The translations under genes and the position numbers were made by a program. From the NCBI RefSeq assembly GCF_000972845.2, contig NC_040017.1, positions 28,042,061 through 28,106,060 of the forward strand: a stretch of DNA of 64,000 nucleotides, in the 5' to 3' direction. The stretch comes from Larimichthys crocea. Lineage: Eukaryota > Chordata > Actinopteri > Sciaenidae. How positions within the stretch are numbered: the stretch's first letter is position 1; every line of letters begins with the position of its first letter. The notes under the pieces are model-generated. The model was not told where the DNA came from. It was given only the letters and a program-made list of their open reading frames with translations, and made no database searches. Positions 11,176 to 23,782 of the stretch are shown here, piece by piece.

Positions 11176-13238
11176 TTGCACGGTACCCGCTGTGCCAGAT
11201 CGTAACGGTTCCTACTATACGAGAAATTCTGCACGACGGTCCTACCGTGGATTACTAGACCACCGGTGCCAGTTTCTGCTACATAGCGGCCGCCTCGACT
11301 CTCCTCTAATATATCTTAAAAAGAAAACTGCAGATGCACATTTGACAGATACAAACTACAGGCATGTTAGTGCTGCAGTACACAATACTGGACTGGACTG
11401 GACAACTAGCGGCTGCAAGAGACGCACAATTCATAGTGCTGTGGTGAAAACGCAGGTTTATGCATTCATTTAAGTGAGTACAGCGACCTGCGGTGGAGGA
11501 GTGAAGCCAGATTCAACATTTGGAGAAGCCCCACCTGATGTCAGGCTGCAGCAGCCAATCAGACGCCACGCTATCCAATGAATGATAACTCTGCTGTGCC
11601 AGTTCACCACAACATGCTACTTCTCCATCAGCTCCACTTAAAATGCAGTAAAGTAACAAAGTTGGAGCTACCGAATGATTTTTACATATCGGATTATGAC
11701 CCAGTGACGATCCATCCGTCGGCGGCGTTGCCCCCGGCGCCGCCGTCCTTCCTTGTCCATCAGTTTCTACAGATGTCCCACAGTGACGGTCGATCCACGG
11801 CTCCGGCCGGCGCTCTCCACACACCGCTAATCACATTCAGCTTCCATGTTTCCTTTTGCCATTCTCCAATTACAGCAGGAGAGCTGGATTATACACAAAC
11901 CAGGAGAGAGTGTGTGTTTGTGTGTGTATGAAGCGAGAGGCTAATGGAGGATTTTGAGATCGCAGTATTTACCTGCACCTCCTTCCTCATCCCCACCTCT
12001 CTTTGTTCTCTCCATCTCCAGCCTGACAAAGCCTATAATTTCCATCGCTCCTCTCCTCTCCTGCTTCAGCTCTCTGATTGGTGCGTCAGGCGTCTCTCTC
12101 ACCTCCGCACATCTTCTCGTTTTCTTCCCCCTTCATCACGTCTGTCACCTTCCTCTCCCTCCGTCTCCTCCCCTTCATCTCCCACCGTGTCATTATCAGG
12201 ATCTCTCACATGAAGCAGGCGACACCATCATCTCTGAGACACAGGAATAACTGGTTATATGTTCGATATTAGAACATTAATACAGCTGCAAACAGGCCGT
12301 CAGGACCCCTGTGCATCATTTACTCGTGCACAACTCAAGCGAACTGAAACATTTTTCACAGCTATGTCCTGGATGAAGGATTTTGTTGGACCAAAGTCGG
12401 AGTTGGTGATTGTTGGAAAGACTCAACAAAGATGAAGGTTTTGATGTTTGTCTCTGCAGTCTGGTGTCTGGAGATACACAGCAGCTGTTTCTGGTTAAAC
12501 TAAATGTCTCTTCACCATGTGAGCTCATCGGTGGAAATTTAATGTATGCAAGGACTTCAACCATGTTTTTACATCTAACTCTGTAAATTTAGATTTATTT
12601 CAACCAAACAAGGGCTGCTGAACAGTGGAAGGACTAAAGACGGTTTCATTTGTTAAAGTTTTTAGTTTTCTGTCCAGTTTGAGGTGATTTTATCGATGGA
12701 GTCTGGTCGGCTTTAGCCCCCCCTACTTCATTTTTAAAAGCGTTTAGTACTGGTATCCAATCAGCAGACGTGATGATTCTGATTAAAACGTACTGACTGA
12801 ATGTAACTTTCACGATGACACTGACACAGATGTTTAGTGAGGATCAGTGTCTTGTGTTCGATCACTGTTAATCCGGCGATACTCAGGACTGAGTCCGTCT
12901 TGTTCACGTTAGATTTCTCTGGACGCTCGTCTCAGTGTGAAAGTCTTCTCTCTCAGTATTTGCTTCATTTCCTCTTTAATCGAATCTCTTCATCCCCCTC
13001 CGTCGTCTTAGTCAGCGCTGTGATTGGACGGGCAGGTCGTCGTTTCCACTCATCTAATCACTATCGTGCTCTCTCTCTCTCTCTCTGTGTCTGAAGCCTC
13101 CCTCCATCTTTTCAATCAGATCTTCTCTCTGATTATCGTCATTACTGCACACATTATGACTCTGCTCTTGGCAGGAAGAATCCTCGTCCCCATTTAAAGT
13201 GTCCGCTGATGGGAACTATGAAATGATCCACGTTTCAT

Positions 13239-13241
<3 letters not shown>
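11176..13241. other. No gene seen
   Basis: Contains pyrimidine-rich patches (11,960-12,200) giving overlapping spurious frames. Nothing else recognisable. Confidence 0.45.

Positions 13242-13272
<31 letters not shown>
13242..13272 (+). repeat. (CA)n microsatellite
   Basis: Uninterrupted CA dinucleotides over 31 bp; a shorter tract follows at 13,399-13,416. Confidence 0.95.
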
Positions 13273-13273
<1 letters not shown>

Positions 13274-13778
13274 AAATGATCGTATAGTCCCTTTGGGCTA
13301 ATTACAGCCGAGGACTTTAATAGGCCAGAGAACGGTGCAGCGGTGAAATATGTCCACTGTAATTAGTAAGCACTCTGCTTTTATTCTAATGGAAGAACCA
13401 CACACACACACACACAAACATGCAGAATGTTCTGGTTTTGTGTGCTTACATAATAAATGTACTCCATTACTTTCATGTGACAGCTGTCGTTACTCGGCCG
13501 AGTTCTAAATCTCTCAAAGTCAAAAAGATAAAAAGTTTATCTCAGTGTCACGACCGTCGAAAGAACGTTAAAGTTTCACCGACACTTTCTGTCGTCAGTC
13601 CGTTCTGTTTGATATTCACTCAGCCAGGTGTCGAAGCTCGTCTTTAAATTATGAATCAGTGCGGCTGCAGCGTCGCATCAACACGTCTGAATCCAGAACT
13701 CGTGTTCTGATGTAACTCTGCAAACAGTCCACAAATGTGTGTTTTTAAACTGTTCAACCTCAAAAAACCTTTGTGCGA

Positions 13779-13792
13779 GTGTGTGTGTGTGT

Positions 13793-13828
<36 letters not shown>
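13779..13828 (+). repeat. (GT)n microsatellite
   Basis: GT repeat of about 50 bp with one GA interruption. It abuts the CACTGTAAAA-type element beginning at 13,837. Confidence 0.95.
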
Positions 13829-13829
<1 letters not shown>

Positions 13830-13836
13830 GTGGATG

Positions 13837-14227
13837 CACTGTAAAAAGCAAAACAAACAAACAAAACTGTCTGCTGAATTTTACCATAAATACGGTGTAA
13901 CTGTTTTTTTTTGTAATATTAGGATATCATTAGGATGATAGTACTGTTGATTTCACGTTTCAGGTTGGTGTTTTATTCCTTACCTAACACTGTTTTACCG
14001 TATAACTGACATGAAAATATCACATGAATGCCTAATAAATCAACGTTCGGCCATGAAATATTACGGTGCTTTACCGTACAATCAACAGTCTCTAATATAA
14101 AATACTTTATTGTGTAAATTCCCTTAAAATGAGGTTTAAATAAAAGTTTTTGTGTTTTACTGTGTGTATTAAAACACAGTCATATATCATGGCACTGTAA
14201 AATCTTTCACTGACATTTTTAACAGTG
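13837..14227 (+). mobile_element. CACTGTAAAA-type miniature element, both ends present
   Basis: Begins CACTGTAAAAAGC and ends TTTTTAACAGTG, an imperfect terminal inverted repeat, over 391 bp of AT-rich DNA. Inside are CCATGAAATATTACGG and AAATTCCCTTAAAAT, both found again in the copy at 54,270-54,663, and the latter in the copy at 22,323-22,765. Related sequences (ACGGTAAAATTCTGGCAACC motif) are common in fish. It is non-coding; superfamily not determined. Confidence 0.6.
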
Positions 14228-14325
14228 TGCACTAAAGAAATTATTTAGGCCAGTTTTTCTATTAGAGGAGCAGCTGACTAATCCCTGTTTTAGAGGGAGA
14301 GGAGAATAATCTGGCTTTGCCTGCT

Positions 14326-14335
14326 CGTGTGTGTG

Positions 14336-14391
<56 letters not shown>

Positions 14392-14404
14392 TGTGTGTGT
14401 GTGT
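14326..14404 (+). repeat. (GT)n microsatellite
   Basis: About 79 bp of GT repeats with a GC and a GA interruption. Frames across it are repeat translations. Confidence 0.95.
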
Positions 14405-16518
14405 CGAGCACAGCCAGATATTTGTTACCACACAGGGAAATACAATGAAAATGGCCCCATTGTCTTGGTCCAATTCACCCAAAAACATAAAAACAACACA
14501 AAGCAGCAGGAAGGATTAGAGCCGGTGGTTGGAAACAAAGCTTTCATCCCAAAATGGAAAAACACAAAATGAACCAAATACTCAGAAACAAGAAGCCAAA
14601 TATGAACCGAAACATATTCAGCTCGACTTTTTCAGCTTCCACAGAACTTAAAGTCTGCAACCTGTACGCACAGGCTGCACGTGACGGACACGTCCACGTG
14701 TTTAGTCGATAGTTTTGGAGTCGCCCCGCAAATGCTGTCGAGAATCCCCCGAATTATCTCGCAGTTGTCAGTCGAATCACTGCGGTTTCTTTTGGTTGCA
14801 TCATCGTGCACAGAGCGACACAGGATGTGGTGTCAGGTGATGGAGGAAACTGACGTCGGCTAAACTACTTTTTTTTTTAACCTGACCTCCTCGGCTGCTG
14901 TCCCGTCTGATTGACGCTCAGGCTGACAGAGCTGTCAGCAGCCAGGCGGAGAGAGATACTTTTTATAACCCAGCTATGGGGCCGACACACTTTCTTTGAC
15001 TGCGTTTGTATCACAGATGATGATAAAAGACACCAGAACTCGAGCCTTGGAGATAATAAATGGGATCTGACGTGCCGGCTGCCGTAGGACAGTCGCTCTG
15101 CAGGTGAGCCGAGTTAACATGTGTTCAGGTCTCCCAGTGCACTGTGGGTACAAGATCCAGCGATGGCACCCATGTAGGATTTGCAGTAATGTTGTCAGTG
15201 CGATAAAATGTGGGAAAAGGAGGCGCTACATCAGATTCAGGATGTAGAGATATCTGATTCTGAATTGTTGCATTGCTATAAACACTTCTTAAGGTGGACT
15301 TTATCAGTTATTCTGTTTGGATGCCGGGAGGTGCATCGATGGATGTGAGCCACCCGCAGGTATTTGAAATCAATCTTGCATTTTGTGCAGAAAACACTTC
15401 ACCCTGCTGAGTTTGAAGTTTTCTTTCTTTGGCTTAAAGATTGGAAATCCAAAGAAAGAAAAACTTTATATTTTCTTTTTTAAGAGTTTACCTTCGTGTC
15501 ACGACGTCTGCACACCAGTCCTGGTCGCCCTGTTGGAGAACCTCCACTCGCCGATAAAACCTCCAATAATTTAGGCAAACAACATTTGTTCTGCAGCTCA
15601 CAGTGTCCTTCTGTTCAAAGTCACTGTCATCAATCTACAACTTCATTTAAACCTCAAGGGGCATTTAAATGTGCTCGGTCGCTCTCCACATACACACTAA
15701 CCCTCAAAGACAGAAAAACAAAAGGAAGTCAAATCATTTGTGTGTTCAGGCAAACTGGAAGCCTTCTGTCGAACAGAGCCTAACACCCTAATTTCAATAT
15801 CAAACGTGCACAGGGACAAAAACAAAACTAAAGGCAGATAATTAGAAAAGAATGAAATATTAGAGCGAGAGGTTACAGTTGAAATGAAACTCTTTGAGGA
15901 GATGAACAGATGTCTATACAGGTGTTCACAACCATAAATCCTGTTTTTGATGACCCCTTGAATAAATGTATGAAAATAAAATACAAGATATCGATGCCAG
16001 AAAAGGTATTGATGTATTTTGTATTTTCAAAATGTGGGAAAATATATTCGGATGTTCTGAATTTGTACAAAAGAACATTGAGATTTTTATACTGTACACA
16101 AAGCTGTGAGTTTGAAGTCCAGTGCTACTGAATCTAGGAAATATTATTGCTCTGAACCGGAGCTGAAGATGGAAGGTTGTGCTGAAAGTGTTAAAGCGAG
16201 GAGAAGCTTGAACTCTGTTTCAAATTAAAAGCCCATGAGGATTTCATACTGAGTCCAACAAGGTTTTAACCTAGTCTTTTTCATGTTTTATGAATCATAG
16301 AGAAAAGTGTTTTGAAAATAGAATTCCACTCCGAAGTCGAGACAACTAAAACTACTTTTGTTAGGGTCTGCAAAAAGTTTCATTTTAAAAGAACATGTTG
16401 GTTTGATTCCATATTTCAGTCAACGTAAAGCAGCTGAAAGAGTCTTTATATTCTAATATTTCATCTACATTTCGGTCATTGTTTAGGAAGAATCATAGCA
16501 CCAATGTAATCCATCTGT
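14405..16518. other. No gene seen
   Basis: No repeat or coding similarity I can support. AT content rises towards the LINE fragment that follows. Confidence 0.45.
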
Positions 16519-17089
16519 AACGGTGTCCCACAGGACTCAGTGCTTGGCCCATTTCTTTTTAATATTTTTATAAATAATTTGGGTGAAGTTGTGACAGATG
16601 CTTGTATTCGTCGATATGCAGATGATACTGTTATTTACTGCAGTGTGTCAGTCCGTGCTAAAGCTGTTGCAAACTTGCAAAGTGCTTTTAATAGTGTACA
16701 GAATCCTTGTCTCAATTGAAACTTGTCTTGAAACTTGTCCAAGAGTAGACCACAGAATATCCTTCAGTGGTCGCTGTTGAAGAAAAGGTTACTGACTCCT
16801 TGAAATACCTGGAGAAGGTGATGGATGATTCTCTGGCTTTTTAGATACTTGTCATCTTAAATTAAGTTTCTATTTTCGAGACTTGTTGCTGCCACAATCT
16901 TACCGTTATTATTGGATCTTGTATACATATGATGGTCACAGCTTACCATCTTAGATTTATCAGAAACTGCCTCGACTCGCCGCTTTGTTCTCGGTTTGTG
17001 CTGCCGTCTGTCTCAGCCAGGCTTCCCTTGAAAATGAGATTTTTAATCTTAATGAGACCTTTCCTGGTTAAAGGTTGAATAAATAAAAC
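16519..17089 (+). mobile_element. Decayed LINE (L2/CR1-like) reverse-transcriptase 3' fragment
   Basis: A frame starting at 16,519 reads NGVPQDSVLGPFLFNIFINN, then RRYADDTVIYC with the catalytic YADD box at 16,615-16,626, then LQSAFNSVQN. These are motifs of a non-LTR retrotransposon reverse transcriptase (motif B GVPQ, motif C YADD). The normal G after GVPQ is replaced by D. Further downstream other frames give EKVMDDSLAF-like and RLPLKMRFL-like pieces, so the frame is broken by stops and indels. The segment ends in a 3' UTR of the type AATGAGACCTTTCCTGG...AATAAATAAA. It is a 5'-truncated dead copy. Confidence 0.85.
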
Positions 17090-18390
17090 ATGGTTACTCT
17101 TCCACGCTCTCTAACCTTTCCTGACATTTTTCTCATGAGGTGACAAATTCCATGAAAGCGTCGGTAATCTGTACTCATGAAACATCTGTCTGCACACACA
17201 TGACCACACAGCTGCAGAGAACACGAATATAATCACAAACCTACAGGATATAAACCAATGTACCCTCCTCCCACCTGAACACACAGTAACACACACTGAG
17301 AGTCGATAGGAGGTGTCGGTCGCAGTGTGGCGGCTCAGCACTGCTGACAGAGACTTCTTTATTTCCCATCAATCAGTGGGGCTGAATTAAAGACATCGAT
17401 TAGCCTCGGCAGCTGTAGTTTCACTTGATACTGACTTTTAATCGCGTGAGACGTGGCAGAGGTCAGCGGGGTCGGCGCGGTGACCTCCGCCTGATGATAA
17501 AGACTCACGTCAGCAGGTATCCAATCAGCTTCAGAGGAGCTGCACACTGCATCCTAACTGCGAGCCGCAGGAAAGCAACTTTCCCCGTAGTTTAATATAT
17601 TATCCCAAATTTATGATCATCTTTATCAACTGGTCCCACACGCCTGCTTGTTTTCCCATAAATCTTTGCTGCAGAGACGGTTTTCGGGTGATTCATTATT
17701 AAGAGATAAAACGATGAGAGGGAAAAAGACTCAGAGTGCGTCAGATTAGTTTAGGAAAGGCTAAAAATAAGACAAAGGCATTAAAGAGGAGATATTAAAT
17801 TATTAACACCGTTAAAAATCTCAGCTCCAAAACTGAGAAAAATGAGAGGAGCGCTGTCTTTTTATGGAAACAAGCTGCACGATTGGCAAACAAAGAAAAC
17901 AATGTGTGTTTATCAGGTGAGACAACATAACACCACGCACAGCATGAAGCAGCAGGATGATTTCAGAATAGAAGGTTTTATGTGGTTTGACATGGTGAGA
18001 AAACATCTATATTAAATGTAAGTGCAAACTCTTCACAGCCAGCATATTCCACTCCTTTCTTTATGGTTCTGTTTGTGCGATTTAATATTGAAAAAGTCGA
18101 TTGGAGCCTTCGAGTGTGACCGATTGGAGCTGCTGTAAACATTTCGTTCTCAGCGGACAAGTATATTTATTGACATGAACAGTGTTTGTCGATTAAGCCC
18201 CATCGTGATGTGATCTCATTAAAAGGTGGAGGTGATTGTCACAGGAACGCCCCCCCCTTGATGAACTGGAGGTGGAGGTGGTGATGGTGACAGCCGGCAG
18301 AGCAGATACGACGGTGTCTCTGAATATAAATAGAATTAGTCTGTTCACATCATTTGAAGTTGACTAAACTGAAGCAGGTGTACGAGCAGT
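17090..18390. other. No gene seen
   Basis: Nothing recognisable apart from a short run of Cs near 18,250 and GGT-rich DNA at 18,268-18,290. Confidence 0.45.
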
Positions 18391-18980
18391 TTAAAGGTCC
18401 AGAGTGTTTAATGGAAGACAATATTCATTAGTGTAAAATCACCTGATATTAAGATTAATCTTGAACCGACACTTTTGTACAGATCTAGACGTGAAGTTTA
18501 TCTCACTGTTATGTCAGATCTCAATTCTCCTTTTTAAGAAGCATTTACTGGGGAAGCTGCACCCCAAACCTGCAGAGGGCGACCACACAAGAGATGTTCG
18601 TGCTCTCAGCAGGAACTCTTAGAGGGACCATATTTGCCTGCGCACCCACTGGGAAGGCATGGCTCTAATGTTTTGGTCTTTTTTCCACCTGCTCCTGAAG
18701 GACGACAATTCCTGATCAATCAGAAAGACGCAACTGGTAGGAGATAAGCAACTTTGATGTGGATGTGTACTGAGGTCATGCTTCTGCACTAATGGGGTTA
18801 ATTATTAAGTAAATTACAGTTTACGTTGAATAACTGGTTATTTATGATTTAAGTGAATTGAATTAAGTGTAATGATACTTTACGTAGATGGTATCTTGAT
18901 ACTTGGAAGCAGAGTTCATTTGGTTGCAATCTGCAACTTCACCACTAGGTGCCACTAAATCCTGCACACTGGACCTTTAA
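18391..18980. mobile_element. Non-autonomous element with TTAAAGGTCC inverted ends
   Basis: Left end TTAAAGGTCCAGAGTG and right end CACACTGGACCTTTAA are inverted repeats of each other (one mismatch) 590 bp apart. Next to the right end are TTGCAATCTGCAACTTCACC and ACTAGGTGCCACTAAATCC, typical sub-terminal sequence of this fish repeat. The interior has no coding capacity and one part (18,540-18,720) looks unrelated, so the two ends might belong to a composite. No clear target-site duplication was seen. Confidence 0.55.
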
Positions 18981-21900
18981 TAAATATGGAGAAAACACAG
19001 CGGTCTTTGCTCCCAAACATCGTGGTTCATTCTAGCAAGTATTTTCTTAATTATAGACTAATAAGACCACGTTTATGGACCTTTGAAACTGACACGAGAG
19101 AGGTCCAAGTCTAAAGCGTGACTGTCGATCACAACAGTTTTATTTTTGCAGCAGTGATGAAGGTCGAGGTTCTTTGAAGACGCTTCCTACAAACTTGAAG
19201 GACTTTTCTGTCTTTGTTCCTGCAGACGTTTAACTATGAAGCTCCAGTTTCATTCGTTGTTGTTGTTTCCACATTACGTGTCAAAGCAGGTTAATACAAT
19301 ATACATGCTGCGTTATGAGTCTCAATTAGTGGACTGATTGTTTGAACACACTGTACCGCCGTGTTTATGTGAAGCTGAGCGTGACTGATCGTGAGCATCT
19401 GTGCTCGACCCTGAATAATTAAAGTTCATTTATATATAGTGAAGAAACGATGCTCACGTTGCCGTTGTTGTTTGAGTTCTGTTCGGTTGACCGAGCCGTG
19501 AGTCACACTCTTCCTGGTGCGATCCACAGAAAAGCGAACAGCTCATGTCATTATCCGCTGCGCTTCATGACTCAGTTGATAATCCTGATCGGGGTCGGAG
19601 GCACACACTCAGACGGGCACAATGACTTTAGTCGCCTTCAGGTCACGTTTGGAGTCATGAGTGGTCGGGCTCGCGTGTCGGGAAGAGAGAGAACACAGAG
19701 TGATGTATTCAATATGAATAAGGAGCCTGCAGGACTGATGTATCTCAGAGCTTCATACAGTATACATAACACACACACACACACACACACCCACACACAC
19801 ACAGCGTTTCCCTCTCACGCTCACAGGTGGCTCATTGTTGGAGTTTCAGTGGAAATCTCTGTTACAGACTTTCAGAGGAAACCACGACAGACTATTCTTC
19901 CTCAGATTTGACTGAAGACGTCTTTGTCTCAGAGAAACAGCTTCCTGTGTGATGATTCATTAATTAGTTCTCTGTGAATCCTCCCCTGCAGAGGTGTGAA
20001 CGTCGACAGCATACGATTCACTAAAGACCACGGCAGCATGGTTTGTTGTATGTTATGGATGAAAGTGGAGGAGGGATGAAGTAGTAAAGGATGAGGTGAG
20101 ACATCAGGGTTGTAGATGAATGGATGAAGAGTTTGGAGATAATCTTTCCTTTGTTCTACTGAGATTAGAGCCCCAGTGGAGGCGAATGGATGAGGCGAGT
20201 TTCAGTACTTCACTCTGTAGAACCATTCCTCACTTTTAATGTCAACGTTTTTCTTCGGTTCGGGAAAGATCACGGTCAACAATGTCAATGTATGGATGGA
20301 ATCCAAACCTGGTCTCTACATGAAAGTCCACCAATCCAATTTCCTCACACCGTGAAACATGATTGTCCTGTTGGAACGTTCCCCTGTTCTCGTTGTAGCT
20401 CTGGTTTGGTCTCCACCACCTTTATTGTTCCACTTTCCACCAGATAGTCTCAAAGAGTCAGTCAATGAGCTAAAACTATCAGATAAAAGATGCTAATGCA
20501 ATGACAACTTTCTCCAGGCCTATAGAGGACCTGAAGTCTTACGGTCCTCACAACATCGTCCTTGTATAGAGCCTACAGTCTGTAGATGATGATAAATGAA
20601 TATAAATAATATGAAATAAATAAGGACCCTATCAACATGCCAGCGAGGTTTGCAGATGTGTTACTACCATGCAGCATCTCGCACTGACCCTGAATTAATT
20701 CAACATCATAGATATCCCAATAATCTCAATAAGGAGCCAAATGTTTCACTGCTAAATAAAAGAGAAAGACACGTTTTATTCTATCTGTTCATTTTAGTAG
20801 CAGCGTATTGTAGCAGTGCAGGATCTTCAGGGCTGAATGGAGATTTCTTTTCTCTTGTAGAGAGAAAACTGCTGATTGTTTGATTTCTGGGTAAAAATTG
20901 GGAAAAAGTTAGAAACTAGTAAACGTCAGCATTCATCCGGAGATACAAAATCAAATTCAGAAACTCTGAAGGTGAAAGTGGAGAGTGTGTTAAAATACCT
21001 GCATGGCTACAGATTTACAGCATCTCAGTTTGAAATCGTCGACTTTAACGACGATGCAAACCTCTGCAGCTCATGTCAAGGTTAGGAAATGGTACGCTCC
21101 ACTTTGGGGTGTCTGAAATCATCTTACAGACTGTTCCAGTCGTTAATAACAGAAATATTCTCAGATTTCTAACTTCTGTTGTCTTAATGGATAATAATCT
21201 GAACGCATACTGTCGTACGTGGATTCATCAGGACATCTGTTCTCTAATAACATTAATTAGCAGCAATAGCAGCATTATGCTGCTGTTACTACACTCTGCT
21301 GCTGCTACATAATGAAGGTTGTGTCCTCCTTTCCATCTCGCACACAGATAGCTATTTCTATGCACCTCAGCTCACACTGAGCGCTCCCCCACACAAACAG
21401 ACAGAGATGCTTTGATGTGAATGTGACCCAGTAAAATGAAATGAAAGGCGCCTTCAGAGGGACGAGCAGCGTATCCTCCACCGTCACCATTTTGTCGATT
21501 CGCCACCCTCGGCTGCTGCAGCATCTCCTTCTCTCTCAGAGCTTTCTTCTGTCCACCTTCTCTCTCTCTCTCTGACTTCCTCTCCAGCCTTCCATTAAAA
21601 ATTGATTCGGCCTCGCTGTGATAAGATGCACTGTCGGTTTCTCCGGCTGCAGCTGCAGCAGCGTGTCGGGAACTCCCCCTTTAGTCAGTCAGATGACAGC
21701 AGCAGCCCACGCTCACGCCGAGGAGTTATTTCTGCTCTTTTCCTTCTCTTGGTTCATCTCTTCTTTGTCCTGAACTAGCGTCTGTTAACTCCTGTTGATG
21801 CTACACTGACTCTGTCCTGTCGTCTGTTCTCCGGGCTCCGGGTCCGAGTGTTTGAGAAGCCTCCTGACTCTGAGTCTTTGTGTTTGTGGTATCTCATCTT

Positions 21901-22322
21901 GGATTTCCTCCCCTCCCCTCCAGACGAGCCGTACTGTTTGTTATCTGAACAGCAGAACGACTTGATGACTTAATGGCATGCAGCGTGCCGTGCAGCGAGC
22001 GAGAGGGTCCGCCTCGCAAATCAATCGGAGCGTTGGAGTGGGTGACTCACCAATCTGCTGTTTAGTGGAAATGTCAGCTGATTGTGGTCGAGGGCCGGTC
22101 GCTCCCAGCCTCTTCACCCGTCCAACGTCTGCGCTCGTTTTCTCTTTAACCTCCTCTCACCCGTCATTTACCTCCCTCCTCCACGCCACGCCTCTCCTCC
22201 GTCACCCCGTCTTCCCTCTCATCCCACCGTGTTTGTTTTCATCGATCCTGTCGTAACCATGAACCAACCGAGCCTCCATCTTTAGCCTCCTCTCCCTCTC
22301 TCTGCCCTTTCACCTCCTGTCA
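18981..22322. other. No gene seen
   Basis: No credible coding sequence. A 22-base phrase near 20,397-20,420 (core CTCTGGTTTGGTCTCCACCA) recurs at 53,755-53,776, each followed by AGTCAGTCAAT at a short distance, indicating an old shared repeat. Pyrimidine-rich patches at 21,530-21,590 and 22,130-22,320. Confidence 0.45.
19769..19803 (+). repeat. (CA)n microsatellite
   Basis: CA repeat with one CCCA interruption. It falls inside a 153-codon open frame (19,450-19,911) that has no recognisable domain. Confidence 0.95.
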
Positions 22323-22765
22323 CACTGTTAAAAACGCCTGTGATAGTAAAAGGCTGTAAAATGTGCCATGAAATATGACTGTGTTTCACATTGTACACAA
22401 TAAAACATTTATATGGCATTTTAATATAAACAGAATAAAGCATTTTACATTAGAAACTGCTAATCGTAAAAAAAAAAAACACATTCCAAACAATGTTAAA
22501 CATGAAATAACAAAAGTAAGAAAGTAAGAAAACATTCTACCGTGTTTATTATGGTAAAATTCTGGCAACCACAGTTCAGTCTTTTATTATTTATAGTCAT
22601 ATTTTATGCAAACCTTTATAAATTCCCTTAAAATGCCACATAAATACAGAACAAAATAATATTTTATCAGTATTTTATTAGTATTTTAATTATACAGTAA
22701 AACGCCGTAATATTTAATGGCATATTTTATGGACTTCATTGTTTTTCACTGTAAAAGCTACAGGT
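22323..22765. mobile_element. CACTGTAAAA-type miniature element, right end lost
   Basis: Starts CACTGTTAAAAACGCC and contains ACCGTGTTTATTATGG, GTAAAATTCTGGCAACCACA and AAATTCCCTTAAAATG, shared with the family copies at 13.8 and 54.3 kb. It runs to TTTTTCACTGTAAAAGC without the terminal ACAGTG, so the end appears truncated. AT-rich and non-coding. Confidence 0.6.
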
Positions 22766-22973
22766 AATTTAAAATATGGAATAAAACACAAACAAAAGAC
22801 TCAACGCTGAGTGAAGGGAGGAGGATGGAAAGTGGTAGAATAAGTCCGAACACTTTGATGGAGGTAAATAAAACATCTCGTCTGAAAGCTCGAGGAGGAA
22901 ACAAAGAGACAATGCAGGAGGACGGAGGAGGAGAAGAGACAGATGTGTTGTGATAAGACAGAACAGAGGACGG

Positions 22974-23030
22974 AGGGGAGGAGAGAGGAGGAGAGAGGAG
23001 GAGAGAGGAGGTGAGAGGAGGTGAGAGGAC
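22974..23030 (+). repeat. Purine minisatellite, ~10-bp period
   Basis: Repeated GAGAGGAGGA-like units on the plus strand, within a wider purine-rich region 22,800-23,040. Confidence 0.8.
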
Positions 23031-23299
23031 AAATGGACATTGATCCTCATCGACTGAGGATGGGGGAGTCGGGTGAGAGGGGGGAGGTCCCCGGGCAGCA
23101 TCTGCTTTGTGCTCATATTACCCAGAGGGCCTTGCAGCCAGCTGACGTCCAAACGTCTGATCTGTCATCACATCTGTCCAGGTGTGTCGGACCTGTCCGT
23201 CCTCCTCCCATCTGTCTCCTTCACTCGTCCTCTGTCCTGTCTCCTGTGGTTTACCGAATAAGGTCAGGACATTCGCTCGGTTCTGTCTCCACGTCTTTT

Positions 23300-23545
23300 C
23301 TTGACTCATCCTTCATCTCCTCTCTCCTCTGTCTTCACAACCTCTTCCTCTCCTCTCTCCTGTCCTTAATTTTGCCTCCTCTCTTCACCTTGTCCTCTTC
23401 TTCTCTGTTTCCTCTTCTCCTTTACTCCTCTCCTCTCTTCTGTCTCCTTTGTCCTTTCCTTGTCTCCTCTGTCGTCTCCCTGTGTCCTCTCTCATACTTC
23501 TTTTCTATAGTTTAGGTTTCTGTCTTCTCTGTCGTGTCCTCCTTC
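23300..23545 (+). repeat. Polypyrimidine tract (TCTCC/TGTCC-rich)
   Basis: Long run of TCTCC, TGTCC and TTCCTC units. Its right part belongs to the inverted repeat with 58.1 kb, and a similar stretch with the same CTATAGT phrase occurs at 24,955-25,030 (and 37,305-37,370 in the second copy). The frames crossing it (23,021-23,515 etc.) are repeat translations. Confidence 0.8.
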
Positions 23546-23782
23546 CTCCTCTTGGAGTTTTCCTCTTCACACTGAAACCGTCACAAACGCCACGTTTTAT
23601 CTCGTCAGCTCGGATCGCCGCAGAGTTTGATCTCGTGTAAAATCACAGAGCGCCGTGACGTGACGGCCACAGGAGAGCGGCGAGCTGGGTAATCCTGTCA
23701 GTGTTCGGTGGATGATCGTAATGTTGGTTTGTCTCCGCCATGATAAAAGCATCGTATGTAAAGATTTCACAGCGGCTGTCGA
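23425..23782 (+). repeat. Left arm of long inverted repeat
   Basis: This segment is the reverse complement of 57,859-58,215 at roughly 95 percent identity by eye. Shared non-simple phrases include CTCGGATCGCCGCAGAGTTT, GAGCTGGGTAATCCTGTCAG and GTTTGTCTCCGCCATGATAA. The right arm has small additional pieces (a duplicated GCGAGCG and an 11-base insertion). Beyond 23,782 the two diverge. The arms are about 34 kb apart and enclose the duplicated 12-kb block. Confidence 0.9.

Noticed and set aside
13735..14572. Valine/cysteine or threonine/histidine repeat frames
   Set aside because: Pure (GT)n/(CA)n translations.
19450..19911. 153-codon open frame, longest in the left part
   Set aside because: Runs through a (CA)n microsatellite giving THTHTH; no domain, no splice context.
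23021..23515. 164-codon open frame
   Set aside because: Translation of a polypyrimidine tract (Ser/Leu-rich low complexity); a repeat artefact.
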